Assembly (NCBI GenBank): GCA_012064385.1
Contig: QRDG01001997.1
Coordinates: 1-64,000, forward strand
Source: Puccinellia tenuiflora
Taxonomy: Eukaryota; Streptophyta; Magnoliopsida; Poales; Poaceae
DNA length: 64,000 nucleotides
Direction of reading: 5' to 3'
Part shown: positions 32,800 to 45,954 of the stretch, piece by piece
Layout of the letters: the number at the start of each line of letters is the position of its first letter
Numbering within the stretch: the stretch's first letter is position 1
The notes under the pieces: generated by a model
The model's database searches: none
The model's input: only the letters and a program-made list of their open reading frames with translations
What the model was told of the DNA's origin: nothing
Made by a program: the position numbers and the translations under genes

Positions 32800-33640
32800 A
32801 GTTTGTTAGAATTGGGCTCGTTTATGGGTCAGCCCAATAAGCAAATTCTGGAATCTGAAATGTCCCATGTGTATGGTAAGATGTGGGAGTGATAAAGTTT
32901 AGTCCCGTATGGAAAGTTGAGGGGAGTTGCACCAACTTATAAGTTAGAGTGTTCTACCACTTGGTAAGCGAGTAAAAATAGGAGAGCCCTCGTGCACTTG
33001 TCCTCTTCCGCTACTGCTCGCTCGTCACGACGCGTATGCGTCGTGTTTCGTGAATGAGTCTCGACCAGAGCTTATTTTTACAGTTCAAGAAAACTGAATC
33101 TTTGACGGACGCGTCATATCTAAGCTTGTTCAGGTTGCTCCCGGATCGTGGGCTGCTGTAACCGATTCGAACGTGCGACGTTGACCCGGTTCCCACGTCG
33201 TATTCATTAGGGTTTTCCCGAACCGCACTACACCAAACCGATCTAGGTTTTGCCAGTTCTTATGACTTGCGCCGCAACCGTAGTCTACTCCATCCCGAGC
33301 ACCGGCGTGCACCAACGAATAGAAGATTGGGTATCCGGAACCAATAGCTCTTGTGATCCTGTATGGGAGAGGTTTAATTAGGTTTTTGGGAAGCAATCCA
33401 GGCGACTGCTTGCGTTCTTCGTACGGGTCGTCTCTCGTCCGAGTCGGGCGGTCCTGCTCGCCGTCATATCCAATGCCGTTGATTCCTATAAGTGCACATG
33501 TTGTTGTAGCTGGTTTTGAAATCAGAGTTATCGAACCACAGCGAGCTGAGGAAATGGTCTTTGGCTTCTACTTTGATTATCAAAAGAATTGTAGAAACCC
33601 CTACCTCTACGTTGTAATAATTTAAATTAAAATACTATAT
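32800..33640 (+). mobile_element. Second LTR-like fragment
   Basis: A stretch including GGGCTCGTTTATGGGTCAGC, ACTTATAAGTTAGAGTGTTC and CTCTTCCGCTACTGCTCG resembles Copia-type LTR sequence. AAATCAGAGTTATCGAAC near 33520 may be a decayed primer-binding site (usual form TGGTATCAGAGC). Partial only. Confidence 0.4.
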
Positions 33641-34511
33641 GAAATGGACACATAACATCCCCACGCTTAGACTATTGCTCGTCCCTGAGCAAGGTTGCAA
33701 CTCAAAGAACATGATCATCATTTCATGAAGGGCAAGACCCTAAAATAAAATGGGGTCATTTCACCATAGCGATAATTTTAAAATATATACAATCATTCAT
33801 GACTTTTGTTGTACTTATACTCAACTTAATGACTTGTTTAGGTTGTTTCACATCTTACAGATAATTATTTTATGAAAGGTTCAACGGTATAAGGTGGAGG
33901 TGTGAGGAGGTCTCAAACATATTTCAGAGCTTCGCACATCCCCTTTAGATTTTAATAGTATGAAGGGTCATTTCTCTGATCAGGTTTGGGCTTATTTATT
34001 CATGACAAAATCATAAAAGCTTGTTTAGGTTGTCTGTCAAGAACTAAGCATAATCATTTCATGAGAAAACATAGAAGATATCAAACAATATATTAACTTC
34101 AAAGCTGAGTATGAAATCTCCAAGTTTGGTGCTCCTTCTCGGACTCCCGGTGGTACCATGGTGTCGCATACCTGCGCACCATTTCGATCACCCTCCACCC
34201 AACCACATGTTTCCTTGCACATGCGACTTCTTCTACGACTACATGCATGGACAACACGTCGGTTGATGGCCTCGTCTATCGGCTTCGGCTCCTTGAGGGA
34301 AAGACTACGAGAGTTGCCCTGACCTTGCTTGCTGGTGGTCATCGTGCGATGTCTCCATATCATCGTGTCCGTCGTCTAGCCGTTGACGCGGTGTGATCGT
34401 GTTCAGGTCCTCTAACGTCTGCGAGGACGGTTTCAACTCAACACCTTGATGGCAATGCCGACGCCATGCAAGTACGTTGCAACAGCTGGTCTTCGTGCCC
34501 TCCTTGACATG
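33641..34511. other. Unassigned repetitive DNA
   Basis: No gene supported. The minus strand from 34529 to 34037 has broken frames of a gag-like basic/acidic composition, not enough for a call. Confidence 0.35.
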
Positions 34512-34514
34512 GTA

Positions 34515-34740
34515 CACTAGTAGAAACAAGGGCTTTTGTCCCGCGTCGGGAGGACCTCTAGTCCCGGCCTAGCACCCGGGACTACGGAATCGGGACTAGA
34601 GTCCCGGTTCAGTTACGACCCAGGACAAAAGAGTTCCCCACGTGGCCCCTGCCTGAGTGCATTGTCGAGGACCTTTAGTCCCAGTTCGTAATACGACCCG
34701 GGACTAGAGAAGTTCTCACGTGGCAGCCTCTGGCTCTGGC
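34515..34740. mobile_element. Single CACTA terminus
   Basis: CACTAGTAGAAACAAGGGCT followed by CTAGTCCCGG, CGGGACTAGAG and TTTAGTCCCAG repeats. No matching opposite terminus was found to the right, so the rest is deleted or lies beyond later insertions. Confidence 0.65.
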
Positions 34741-35935
34741 TTTTTTGTATTTCCGCCTTATTGAATATTTAAAACTATGATCAATCTTGCAAAATGTATG
34801 GTTAATTAATTAAAAATCAGAAAAATACATATAGCATATCAAAATATTCATAAAAAATATCAGTCTAATAAAAATATACTTACATAGATGTATGATGTCC
34901 GATCCTGGCTGGTGTTGTGTTGTGAGCAGGACCCAAGTGCACCTACGTATGCAGGAAGGAGGATGACACATCGATCGGGCCCTCTGGCTGCTATGTATAG
35001 TACCTTCTGTTTCGCAGCTCATTGAGATGAAACAAGACCACGTTACGTACGTTGCCAGCTTCAATTCCTACACGTACTGGTTTGCTAGCTCGGAATCCAT
35101 CCATCTAAAAACATATACTACCAAGTCACTTTGATCCATCCATCTAAAACCCTAGCTACTACGTCTATATATGGGATGAAAAAAACTAGTATGGCGGCGG
35201 GAGCGGGCAGGCAGACAGGCAAAGACGATGACTCCGGGCGTGTTTGTGGCCGACGCAAACTCGACTCAAATTTGGACCGGATTCGGTTCCGAATGAACGA
35301 AAAAACGGACGTTGGTCCGTTTGTGTCGACGTGTTGGGTTGTTGTTTATGTCCAAACAGACAAAAACGGAGCGCGTTGGACGAAATGGGTCGGGGTCGTT
35401 AGAGATGCCCTTAAAGCTTGTTTGTTATGCCTTCACCGGCCCGAGCGCCCACCGTGGAAACTACACGACGCGATGCACCAGTTTAACCATGCAAAAGGAA
35501 AAGGATGGCGCCCTCCATGCAAAATAAACAAGGCAACTCACCAATCTTATAACACGCAAAAGGAAAATTAGAGATGCTAGGTGAAAGCCCGTATGTGATG
35601 CTAGCTGAAAGCCCGTATGTGCGTTGCTACGGTGAAAAGGCGCGGAATGCCTCTAAGTGGTCGCCGCAAGCCATCCTCTAACTAATCCTCTCTGTAACTT
35701 GACCCCTCGAAAAAAAAATGTTGTACTCGAAAGAAATATATTTTTCCTTAAGATGACCTTCATTTTCCGAAAATATATACTATTATTGGTTCTGTAAAGG
35801 GGGGACGGAGGCATTTGCCCCCCTCCCACTTATGCTAAAAAACCTCCGACACATTAATTGACACTTATTCTGAGGTTGGGTTGTTTACTATCTCTAGGTT
35901 AAGTTCATTAATTAGTATGTTATCAAGCAGGATGT
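34741..35935. other. Spacer with possible MITE-like segment
   Basis: The 35230-35410 part (GACTCAAATTTGGACCGGAT, GGACGTTGGTCCGTTTGTGT, GGACGAAATGGGTCGG) is a sequence type I associate with dispersed short grass repeats. Two copies of GAAAGCCCGTATGTG lie near 35583-35622. Confidence 0.35.
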
Positions 35936-35939
35936 TATT

Positions 35940-36362
35940 GGTCTTCAGATATCGATGGACAATGGCTGAGGTACATCCTCGGCCCGCACCACCTCACCGG
36001 GAGCACATACCTCAGCTTCATGTCCGATCTGGACTACGCCGTGAACAGCTGCACCAACCAATGGATCCGCCGCCACCCCGTTCTCCCTCCCCCCCCAGAC
36101 CCTGCGGACCACGCCGCCATGCTGGATCCGCGTCAACGTCATGAACGACGCTGGAGATCGACTGTTGACACTACGCCGACAGGTTCGGCTCTTGGCACGT
36201 GTTCGTCGGCCAGGAGAGGACCCTCCCTGGATCCACGGCCCTCTCGTACACCGGCGACTACGGCGACCTCTTCGGCAAGCGCCTCGGCTTCAGAGGTCTT
36301 CAGATCTCGACGGACATCCTCGTTGGGAACGGCTCCGACAACAGTCACACGTTTGATGGATA
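35940..36362 (+). pseudogene. GC-rich coding relic, unidentified
   Basis: A frame reading YILGPHHLTGSTYLSFMSDL then YAVNSCTNQWIRRH switches frame near 36160 to one reading HYADRFGSWHVFVGQERTLP and GDYGDLFGKRLGFRGLQIS, ending in a stop at 36360-36362. Amino-acid composition and GC content look coding, but I cannot name the family. At least one frameshift is implied. Confidence 0.4.
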
Positions 36363-36589
36363 GACGCACTCTAATGACCGGTCGAGATAATACACGAGAG
36401 GAGTGGCCTTACGGATGTGTCGTATTGTGCGGCTGGTGGGGTCATGGGTGGCGTGCTTATGTCTTGTCTTGTGTTGTCGGACTGCGTAGAGGTGTAGCTG
36501 GGTTGGGTGAACTAAGTTTCCAGAGCAACCTCGAACACTTTTCAACTAAATCAACTCAACGTTTAACCATTTCACGTAAACGATAGAAG

Positions 36590-37144
36590 AAAGAATATCG
36601 AGGAGATCCAGCGCAATTGCGAGATCGAGCACACGGGGCTCGGCGTGGTGCTCCGAGTGGTTCCATTTTTTCAGGATACGTTGTGTAGTAGCTAGAGCGG
36701 CGTTTCTGCGACGAGTACCATCTTCTCATCACCGGCCACTGTTATGTGGCATGTACCATTTTATTGTTGGAGACCGAGGCTTTGATTGGTTAATTGCACT
36801 TCACCCCTCTTGACGTACTATTCACTAATTTAATTTTGTATGCATGAAAATTATTGTCTCTTGCGCTCATATATGTATAATTTTTTTGTGTGGTAATATT
36901 TTTCCTATAACTAAATTTGTTACAGAGACGTGCATGCAGTTTAGTTAACTCAGCTCCTTGAGGGAAATGGGGCCCACACCAACGTACACAACGTACGTAG
37001 GTAGATGCATGCATGCAAACTGTACGTGCGCCTTTTGATTTTTCTCTCTCGAGCTGGTGAATAAATCGAGTCCATGCAAAGTTACGTTCGAGTTTTTTTC
37101 TCCTGTGGACGAAGAAATAGTCGAGCTAACCACTTTGCCGAGCA
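36590..37144. other. Left flank of the Helitron
   Basis: AT-rich DNA with small palindromes around ACGTACGTAGGTAGATGCAT. No gene. The base before the Helitron is A. Confidence 0.4.
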
Positions 37145-37765
37145 TCTCCACTACTTATAAAAGAGCGAAACTGGTCAGAACTTTTTCCTGCCAGGAAACC
37201 TTCCCACGTACGGTTCCCACGTACACTATTTTTTTTCTTTTTTCTCTCAATCTCACAAAAAAAATTTCTCTCAACAAAAAAAAACCAAAGGAAAAAACTA
37301 ACTCCACGCTGCGTACCCCTTCGCAAACAGCGCTTCCCAAGACCAGTAACCCCCGTTTTCTACCTTTTCTGCCCTAGGTTGCTCCACGGCCTTCATCAGC
37401 CGCCGACCGTCCAGCCGGATCTCCAGGTTTCCGTCGTCGTTTCTGCCCTAGCTTGCGACACGGCGTTCTTCTCGTGACCGCCGCGGGTTCGTCATCATCG
37501 TCGCCTCAGTGTCCATCTCCTAGCCGCCGACGCCAAAGACGACGCTGCCTGGGCTACCTGTGCCCTAGCTTGCGACACGGCGTTCTTCTCGTGACCGTCG
37601 ACCCTCGAGGCTCGCGGGGCATCTTCCGTCGCCAATTCGCCAGTTGTTCGTGCGCGGACACGTCGCGGGTTCGTCATCATCGTCGCCTCAGTGTCCATCT
37701 CCTAGCCGCCGGCGCCAAAGACGACGCTGCCTAGGCTACCTGTGTCAGCATCAATCATCAATCAA
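37145..37765 (+). repeat. Helitron 5' region, tandem copy 1 (621 bp)
   Basis: Starts at the Helitron TC and repeats at 37766. Within it, the segment GCCCTAGCTTGCGACACGGC through GACGACGCTGCCT is itself duplicated. The two 621-bp copies appear identical or nearly so by eye. Confidence 0.9.
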
Positions 37766-38386
37766 TCTCCACTACTTATAAAAGAGCGAAACTGGTCAGA
37801 ACTTTTTCCTGCCAGGAAACCTTCCCACGTACGGTTCCCACGTACACTATTTTTTTTCTTTTTTCTCTCAATCTCACAAAAAAAATTTCTCTCAACAAAA
37901 AAAAACCAAAGGAAAAAACTAACTCCACGCTGCGTACCCCTTCGCAAACAGCGCTTCCCAAGACCAGTAACCCCCGTTTTCTACCTTTTCTGCCCTAGGT
38001 TGCTCCACGGCCTTCATCAGCCGCCGACCGTCCAGCCGGATCTCCAGGTTTCCGTCGTCGTTTCTGCCCTAGCTTGCGACACGGCGTTCTTCTCGTGACC
38101 GCCGCGGGTTCGTCATCATCGTCGCCTCAGTGTCCATCTCCTAGCCGCCGACGCCAAAGACGACGCTGCCTGGGCTACCTGTGCCCTAGCTTGCGACACG
38201 GCGTTCTTCTCGTGACCGTCGACCCTCGAGGCTCGCGGGGCATCTTCCGTCGCCAATTCGCCAGTTGTTCGTGCGCGGACACGTCGCGGGTTCGTCATCA
38301 TCGTCGCCTCAGTGTCCATCTCCTAGCCGCCGGCGCCAAAGACGACGCTGCCTAGGCTACCTGTGTCAGCATCAATCATCAATCAA
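37766..38386 (+). repeat. Helitron 5' region, tandem copy 2 (621 bp)
   Basis: Second copy, again starting TCTCCACTAC after an A. Either copy could act as the 5' terminus. Confidence 0.9.
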
Positions 38387-39170
38387 TCAATCAAAAAGAT
38401 AAACAGGCAAATCTTACTTCATACATGCCGCCGCGTCCATCTACCAGAACCAGGTTAATTTTTTCATCTGGAAAGTACTTATTTTTTCTCGCTCTGTTAT
38501 GTAATACCTTGACCAAGAAAAAATGTTGCAGATACTTTGCTGAATACAAATGTTGAAATACGATAGAACGCCGCATAGGTACTGTGAGAACTTTAATCTA
38601 TCAGGATAACAAAGCAATCAGTACGTCTTCACAAAGACCTGGACCATAATATGATGCTGCCCATATTACCACACGGAGATAAAAAAATATTAAGCTTGAT
38701 GCACGTAAACAATTGGTAAATAGATTCTGGTTAAGCATGGACCTTCCTTCCAAAAACGTCCTTAAAATGTGTTATGGTTATTGTATCTGTTTATCTGGTT
38801 TTGCTGAAAGATGCCAATAGTGTGTGGCTTGACAGATAAAATGTGTCATAGAAGAACTAAAAAAGTTCTAATATTCTTGGGTACTTTGGGCTACCTCATA
38901 AATAGCACATATACTGTGAAATACCCCCTCCGTTTGCTGGTGTATGCCAATGTGGTGGTACGTGTATAAGTCACAAAGTTAACCATGTAGAACTGTGTAG
39001 TCTGGGCACATGAAAATGTGTTCAATAAAATTGCCAGTAGAAGACTTCTGTATTGTACGTTTGAATGTGCCTGCTAGCATATTATTGGGAATTGACTGAA
39101 ATTGCAGAAGTTATCTCTAAACGGTCGTGCTATTTCGTAAGCTACATAAGAGGAATCCCATATTGGCAAT

Positions 39171-42100
39171 ATGTCGTCCTCAAAGCGCACTGGGGAACGC
39201 ACACCATTTCAGGATGTAACCAACACCTACTCCTCAGGTGATTAAGGTTTCTGCAATCAGCACAATCATATTACTTTCTACAAAAACAATTAACTTGCTG
39301 TTTCAAAAATGATGAAGACTCTAAAGAGCTGAAGAGGCAGAGGGAAAGGGAACGCTATGCACTTAATAGAGAAGATATTTTAAGAAGAAAAAAGGAAGCC
39401 CGTGAACATAAAAATGCTGCTGCTGCCATGGACAATGGAAATTCTGAAGCCAATGCTTTAGTTCCACCGTCCGTCGCATCCCATGGTGAGTCATGACCAA
39501 TTCATATATATACATCCCACGTATGTTATTCACATAGATTATTGATCTCCACTACTAATATTCCAAAATACTTGCAGATCCTAATAAAGAGCTGAAACGG
39601 CAAAAGGCAAGGGAGTATTACGCACTACACAGAGACGAGATATTGAGAAAACGACAGGTAGCCCGTGATCTGAAAAAGAATGCAGCAGTCCTTGCAATTG
39701 GTCAGTCTAACAATGCAGCAACCCAAGAAAACGCTACATGGAAATCGGCTTTAACACAATTGCGAGGAAATGGCGATGTTGATGATGATTCTGATTGGTT
39801 GCACAGAAATGATGCTTACCAAAGGCACGTTATACAGCAAATGCAGACACACCCCTCCATCATCCTAACTAGGACACCAGGTATTATGGTTCACACTGTC
39901 CTGTTTTCTTTAATTAACGTCAGAACAACTTTGATGTACTCATTCTTCGGGTGAATACCAGGTTCAATGCCGCCACTGACGGGGGGTTTTACCGCCCAAG
40001 GAAGTGGAGTACTGACATGTACACCAATATCTAATATTGAATATGCAGGTAATACATCCTCAATATTACTACTAATTTGCAATGTTCTGAACATTTGAGA
40101 AAAATTGTTCCTCATTTGACTGTACTTTTGAATATCGGATGTCGAGACTTTTGTTGGCTCCAACAATGTTGAACTAAATGAAAGTGGAATATGCAGGTGG
40201 AAGCAATGAAGATGGGAACAACAATGTGGGCAACGACCACGTCGATGATGCATATGGACTCTTTGAGCCAGAAGAAGAAGATGTACACCAAACCAATGGT
40301 ACATATATAATTATCGTTCACTTTTCAATTAGTGCACTAATAATTTATGGCATTTATATTGAACCAATATGTTTGCTACCAGTATCTGTGGACATAGTGA
40401 CAGACTGCTTGGACACATTGCAACAAAATGAAGCTGAGAATGGCGAGCCTGATGAAGAGGCTAGGATGTTGGCTGAAAAAGGTATATACTATGCATAGAA
40501 TGTTTCAAACTGAACACCCTGAAGGACAAATATTAGTAATGCCAATGTATAATTAATATATTTTTTGTTTTACTATTTCTGTGCTAGATGTTACATTTGA
40601 ATTGTTACAACTTGGACATCAGCCTACACGAGCAACACACGATGAAGTCGTTTACCGAAACCTACCGAAAAAACACCATGTCCTAAAAAAAGTTCCCGAC
40701 TGCCGGCACTGCGGAGCATTGCGGTTTCAGTTCGAAGGGCCTGCATTTTGTTGCAGGAAAGGAAAAGTCTATATATGTACCCCTGAGGTCCCAGAAGAGT
40801 TGAAACGGTTGTTTGCAAGTCAAGATGATGAGGATGCTAAATATTTCTGAGAAAACATACGGTATTTCAACTCCCACTTTTCATTCACAAGTCTAGGAGT
40901 TACCCTTGATCGACGGGTCAGCACTGCAGCAAGAACTGGCGTATATACATTTCGTGTCTGTGGGAATTTGTACCATGCTATGGATGATCTGGTGGCTGCT
41001 GATCATGGCCCTCGGCATTTGCAACTATATATTTACGATACAGATGAGAACTTGCTTCATAGAGCTAAGAGATCGCCGGATCTTAATTTAGAGCTCATAC
41101 GGAAGATTCTGCGAATATTAGATGGGAACCCTTATGCACAAGTTTTCAAAAGTCTTGGGTCTGTTCCGAATCTAGATGAATATAGGATCTCACTGAACAC
41201 GGATATCAACCTAGATCAGCGAAGGTACAATGCTCCGACGACTTCTCAGGTGGCAGCAATATGGGTTGAAGGGAGCGACCCACAGAATTGCTTTGACAGG
41301 AGTGTTGTCGTGTATGGAAAAGGAGACCGTCCCCTATATATTAGAGCATACTTCGGGTGTTACGACCCATTGTCCTATCCACTATTCTTCCCGCGTGGGG
41401 AGACTGGTTGGAATCGTTGGATGCCATATGTTGAGGAGTCTGATGATACAAACCCAGACAATGACATTCCTACAGGTGTGATGTTCATTACGAATCTTTA
41501 TATATGTATCTCGCACAAATATATATTCCTACAGTTCAGTGTTCACTGCATAATGATTAATATATTAATTTCAGGTGATGGCATGATTCGAGAACCTTTG
41601 GGTCACACCGTAGGAAATAAAGAACAACCCACCGATTTACCGGCAGGTATAGGTCATCACTACTGTCGTTGGAGTTCTTATTACGAGGGTACTATCATAC
41701 TAAATTTTATGTTGTTACATATTTTCATCCATATTACAGGTGATAACATGATTCGAGAACAAGTTGGTCCCACAACAGGAAATGAAGACCAGCCCACAGA
41801 TTTTGATGCAGGTATTGGTCAGCCCTACTATATTTGAAATTCTTTTTTATATGACTCTATCGTACTAATTTTTATGTTGTTTAAACAAATTAGATGACAA
41901 TGAGGATAACAGAGATGAGGATTTTGGTGACAATGAGGTGAATGCAACACAATCCAAAAAATTTGTGAGCGCGAGGGAGTACTACTGCTTCAAGCTGCAG
42001 GTCAGGAAGAAGCTTTTAAACATCATCTTGTTTGGGGGGCGTCTTTTCCAGCAGTGGGCTGTTGATATGTATATCAAGATTGAGACCATGAGACTTGACT

Positions 42101-44160
42101 GGTACTCAAAGCCGGAAAATCAGAAAGTTATACGCGCTGACCTCTACCAGGTATAGTAGTTGTCTCAGATGCCGCATGGGTTTCCAAAACCTTGTATACT
42201 AAATGTTCTGAACTACTTGTCTTTTATATTATAGGGTCTTGTTGACACAGTCGTTGCTGGCGAGGCACGGGGTGATCGGATTGGCAGGAGAATTGTGCTT
42301 CCACGTACATTTCCCGGTGGTGACCGTGACATGCAGCGCAGGTTCCTAGATGCAATGGCAATAGTTCAACGGTGGGGTAAACCGGATTATTTTATCACGA
42401 TGACATGTAATCCATATTGGGAGGAGATAACTGCGGAATTACTACCCGGACAGCTGCCACAAGACCGTCCAGACCTTGTGGCAAGGGTATATAAAGCTAA
42501 ACAACGAGATATGATGGACTTACTGACTAAACATAAGCACTTTGGAGAAGTTGCAGCTTATGTACATGTCACAGAGTTTCAGAAACGAGGTTTGCCGCAT
42601 GAGCATATACTTCTAATTATGAAAGCAAACAGTAAGTTAAGGACCCCGGATGACTACGACCGGGTGATCTGTGCAGAGATACCTGACAAAGAGAAGCACT
42701 CTGTTCTCCATGATCTGGTAGTCAAACATATGTTGCACGGACCATGTGGTCAGCTGAATAAAAATTGCCCCTGCATGATTGATGGACAATGTCGATTTCA
42801 TTACCCGCGAGAATTCTGCGATGTGACGTTACAAGGGAAGGACTCATATCCCATCTATAGAAGGAGGACCGATGGGCGCGGAGTTAGGATAAGAGGAGCA
42901 GATTTGGACAATAGATGGGTTGTCCCTTACAACCCCGCTTTGCTTATGAGATACAACTGCCACATTAATGTCGAAGCATGCTCCAGCATCAAGGCAGTGA
43001 AGTACTTGTTCAAGTACATCTATAAAGGGCATGATAAGACATCCTTCGTATGCGAGCAGGAAATCATCAATGATGGGGGGATCATTAATGAGATTCGACG
43101 ATATAGGGATGCACGCTATATATCTCCTCCGGAGGCTATTTATAGGATTTTCGGTTTTAAAATGTTTGGTGTCAGTCCATCGGTTGTCGTATTTGGTGGC
43201 GATTTCCGGCAGGTTCTCCCCGTTGTGACACGAGGGACAAGAGCACAGGTCACAGACGCTACACTTTTGAGATCCTATCTCTGGGAGAAGACCCGTAAGA
43301 TACCCCTCACACGTAATATGCGGGCTCAGACGGACCCTTGGTTCTCTGAATACCTCCTAAGAATCGGCAATGGAACGGAAGAAACAATTGGCGACGACTA
43401 CGTGCGTCTCCCTGATGACATTGTGATTGGTTATACAGAGGATGAAGAAGCTATTAACAACCTCATCGAAAATGTCTTCCCATCCCTGCACGCCAATGCT
43501 AGGTCGAGAGAGTACATGAGCACACGTGCAATTCTCTCAACCAAGAACGAGCATGTAGATGACCTGAATGATAAGATGATCTCAAGGTTTCCAGGCCAAG
43601 AAAAGGTATACCATAGCTTCGACTCTATCGAGGATGATTTCCAAAATAATTACACGATTGACTTTGTGAACTCGATCACACCAAATGGCTTGCCCCCACA
43701 TGTGTTGAGAGTGAAGGTCAACTGCCCGGTCATTTTGTTGCGGAACCTCGACCCTCATAACGGACTATGCAATGGAACACGGCTTATGATCAGAGCTTTC
43801 CAGGATAATGCAATCGATGCGGAGATTGTTGGTGGCCAGCATGCTGGAAAGAGGGTGTTCATACCTAGGATCCCTATGTCTCCCTCTGAGGACACCTCAC
43901 TTCCCTTCAAGCTTAAGAGAAAACAGTTCCCTATCCGCCTGAGTTTCGCGATGACAATTAACAAGGCACAGGGTCAAACCATCCCAAACGTCGGTATTTA
44001 CCTTCCCGAACCTGTGTTCTCACATGGCCAGCTATACGTTGCATTGTCAAGGGGTGTGTCAAGAAATACGACGCGTATTTTAGCCAAGCCGAACAAAGAG
44101 GTTGATAAATCTGGGAAAAGCACCAAAAACGTTGTCTACAGAGAAGTTTTAGATGGGTGA
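39171..44160 (+). pseudogene. Helitron Rep-helicase gene with deleted helicase core
   Basis: Exons start at ATG 39171 (MSSSKRTGERTPFQ). The N-terminal part has two near-repeats of KELKRQ(R/K)xRExYALxRE. A conserved segment CRHCGALRFQFEG is followed by an in-frame TGA at 40848-40850. The last exon (42235-44160) contains FITMTCNPYWEEI, the HUH motif GLPHEHILLIM (His codons at 42598 and 42604) and KYLFKYIYKG with the two catalytic Tyr, so the rolling-circle nuclease core is complete. Near 43165-43175 the frame jumps from EAIYRIFGFKMFG to SVVVFGGDFRQVLPVV, joining Rep to helicase motif III. Walker A and B are missing. Later motifs (FAMTINKAQGQT, YVALSRG) remain. RepHel proteins are usually about 1400 residues or more. 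Confidence 0.85.
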
Positions 44161-45150
44161 GGGAGGTACGTTCTTCTATGCTTTATCTACTTTTTAATGG
44201 TAACAACACGTGTGTACTGATTTTAAGTCTTAAATCGTGTACAGGCGAGTTTTGCAGCTGGACTTCATTAATGCCAAATTAAGGTACGAGAGAATAAATA
44301 TCGTTAAAGGAATTGCATTATCCTGGATTGTTTACCAGAGCAAACTATACTGCCAATGTTGTTACACCTTGATATTGCTCTAGGTGATTACTGATGTTGT
44401 TTAGCAAACTATTGCAGGGAACAAACAAAGCATTTCTTTGTCCCAGCGAAACAAAGAGCTCGAGACTGCTACTACCATACAGAAATAGAACTAGAGTATT
44501 ACAGCTCACAGAATGTCCTGATGCCTACATATGATAATCTCTGTTCTAGCTGGAGTATTATGACATGGAATTAATCTTATATTTGTGTTAACCTAATGCT
44601 ATTGTGACCTGATCTTTCATACCAATTTTGTGTTTGCTGTGAAAGATATGTTCTAAATGAGTTGTCACTGCTTCTAAACCAACAAGCTAAGTTTGTATGA
44701 ATTGTTTTGATCATATATACAGTTTACCAAGTATATTTCTGAAGCAATAAAAAATAGCAGAATCATGCCAAAAGAGGGACAACAAATGTGCTGGCACATT
44801 CGACTTTCCTAGGTGTGGTCTCTGTCACATGTTGGTTTAGACTATCGGAATTAGTTAGACAGCAGGTCACAACTTGAACAGACTTCCCTGATTTCAAATA
44901 ATGAAATACTTGCTTCATAGAAGACTCTGTCATACTACGTGATAAGTTGTGAGCTATAATAGAACTAACCACTAAAATAAAATATGTATACTGCTTCATA
45001 AACTAAGACTAAAGACTAAAGACGTAAATAAACATGGGCCGCCCGTATATTGACCATGTAAGGAAAATTCGATGTAGAAGATGAATAACAAACAAAATTC
45101 TGTAACAGAAACTTAATATGTCAAATAAGCACGTACTAAATTGCAGCATG
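44161..45150. other. 3' flank of the Rep-helicase gene
   Basis: AT-rich. The minus strand at 44763-44999 has an open stretch (SRSMTESSMKQVFHYL) that could be another captured exon, but I cannot identify it. Confidence 0.4.
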
Positions 45151-45163
45151 CAAGACTTTTTAC

Positions 45164-45241
45164 CTGTAGCCAAACTGAAGTAATCTCACTGCCTGTGAAA
45201 AAATGTTGTCCAATAAATATTGTGTCCCCTGGCTTGATAGC
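45164..45241 (-). pseudogene. Captured pyruvate kinase exon, copy 1
   Basis: A 26-codon exon on the minus strand reads [15 protein letters not shown] then [11 protein letters not shown]. It is bounded by a TTTTTTACAG acceptor and a GTAAAAAG donor. The motif GDTIF(I/V)GQ(Y/H)xFTGSE(T/I)TSVWL is characteristic of plant cytosolic pyruvate kinase. Only this exon is present, so it is a gene fragment carried by the Helitron, antisense to its own genes. Confidence 0.7.
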
Positions 45242-45350
45242 CTGTAAAAAACAGATGATATATTTACATGAGTGTGTAAATATGACTAGCAATTTGGATC
45301 TGCTTGTAGCTACAGCCACACAAGTAAATGCGGACAGTGCGACTTTTTAC

Positions 45351-45427
45351 CTGTAGCCAAACTGAAGTAATCTCACTGCCTGTGAAAAATGTTGTCCAAT
45401 AAATATTGTGTCCCCTGGCTTGATAGC
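45351..45427 (-). pseudogene. Captured pyruvate kinase exon, copy 2 (frameshifted)
   Basis: Tandem copy of the preceding exon with its intron borders, about 187 bp apart. One A is missing from the A-run, so the frame is broken. Confidence 0.7.
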
Positions 45428-45925
45428 CTGTAAAAAAACAGATGATATATTTACATGAGTGTGTAAATATGACTAGCAATTTGGATCTGCTTGTAGCTAC
45501 AGCCACACAAGTAAATGCGGACAGTGCAAGATTCATGGAGATAATATATTAGTGTTGGGCCGAACACATTGTTTCTGTACATAAAAAATTATTATCACAA
45601 ATAATTCCATTGTTTTTCCTTGGGGTGTAAAAAATAGAAAAAGTCAAATGTGTGGGCCTGATTTTAATATGCGGGATACTAACAAATCCATTCAAGGAAG
45701 ACACGACTAGGTACGCTAAAGAAAAAGGAACACACAATTAGGAGCACACACGCATTTACGTAACTCCTTCCTTATATTGGTCCTGATATACCGCTATAAA
45801 AGGAAAACACAATCAGGAGCACGAAATTACCTAACTCTTGCCTAATATTGCTCCTGATACGGCTCCCTTTCAACAGTACGTGCAAGGAAGCCAGGGATTT
45901 GATTGTACCAGAAACCGCCATACCC
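45428..45925. other. Spacer upstream of the Ulp1-like gene
   Basis: No gene. Two near-copies of TAGGAGCACACACGCATTTACGTAACTC / CAGGAGCACGAAATTACCTAACTC lie around 45740-45840; the first is split here only for length. Confidence 0.35.
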
Positions 45926-45954
45926 TGATACTGCTACCGTCCAGCTATATCCTC

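Noticed and set aside
34515..37100. Search for the second terminus of the CACTA end at 34515
   Set aside because: ACTAGTATGG at about 35188 was considered but lacks the TACTAGTG end and subterminal repeats.
39547..39560. TCTCCACTACTAAT resembling another Helitron 5' end
   Set aside because: It lies inside an intron of the Rep gene and the match stops after about 11 bases.
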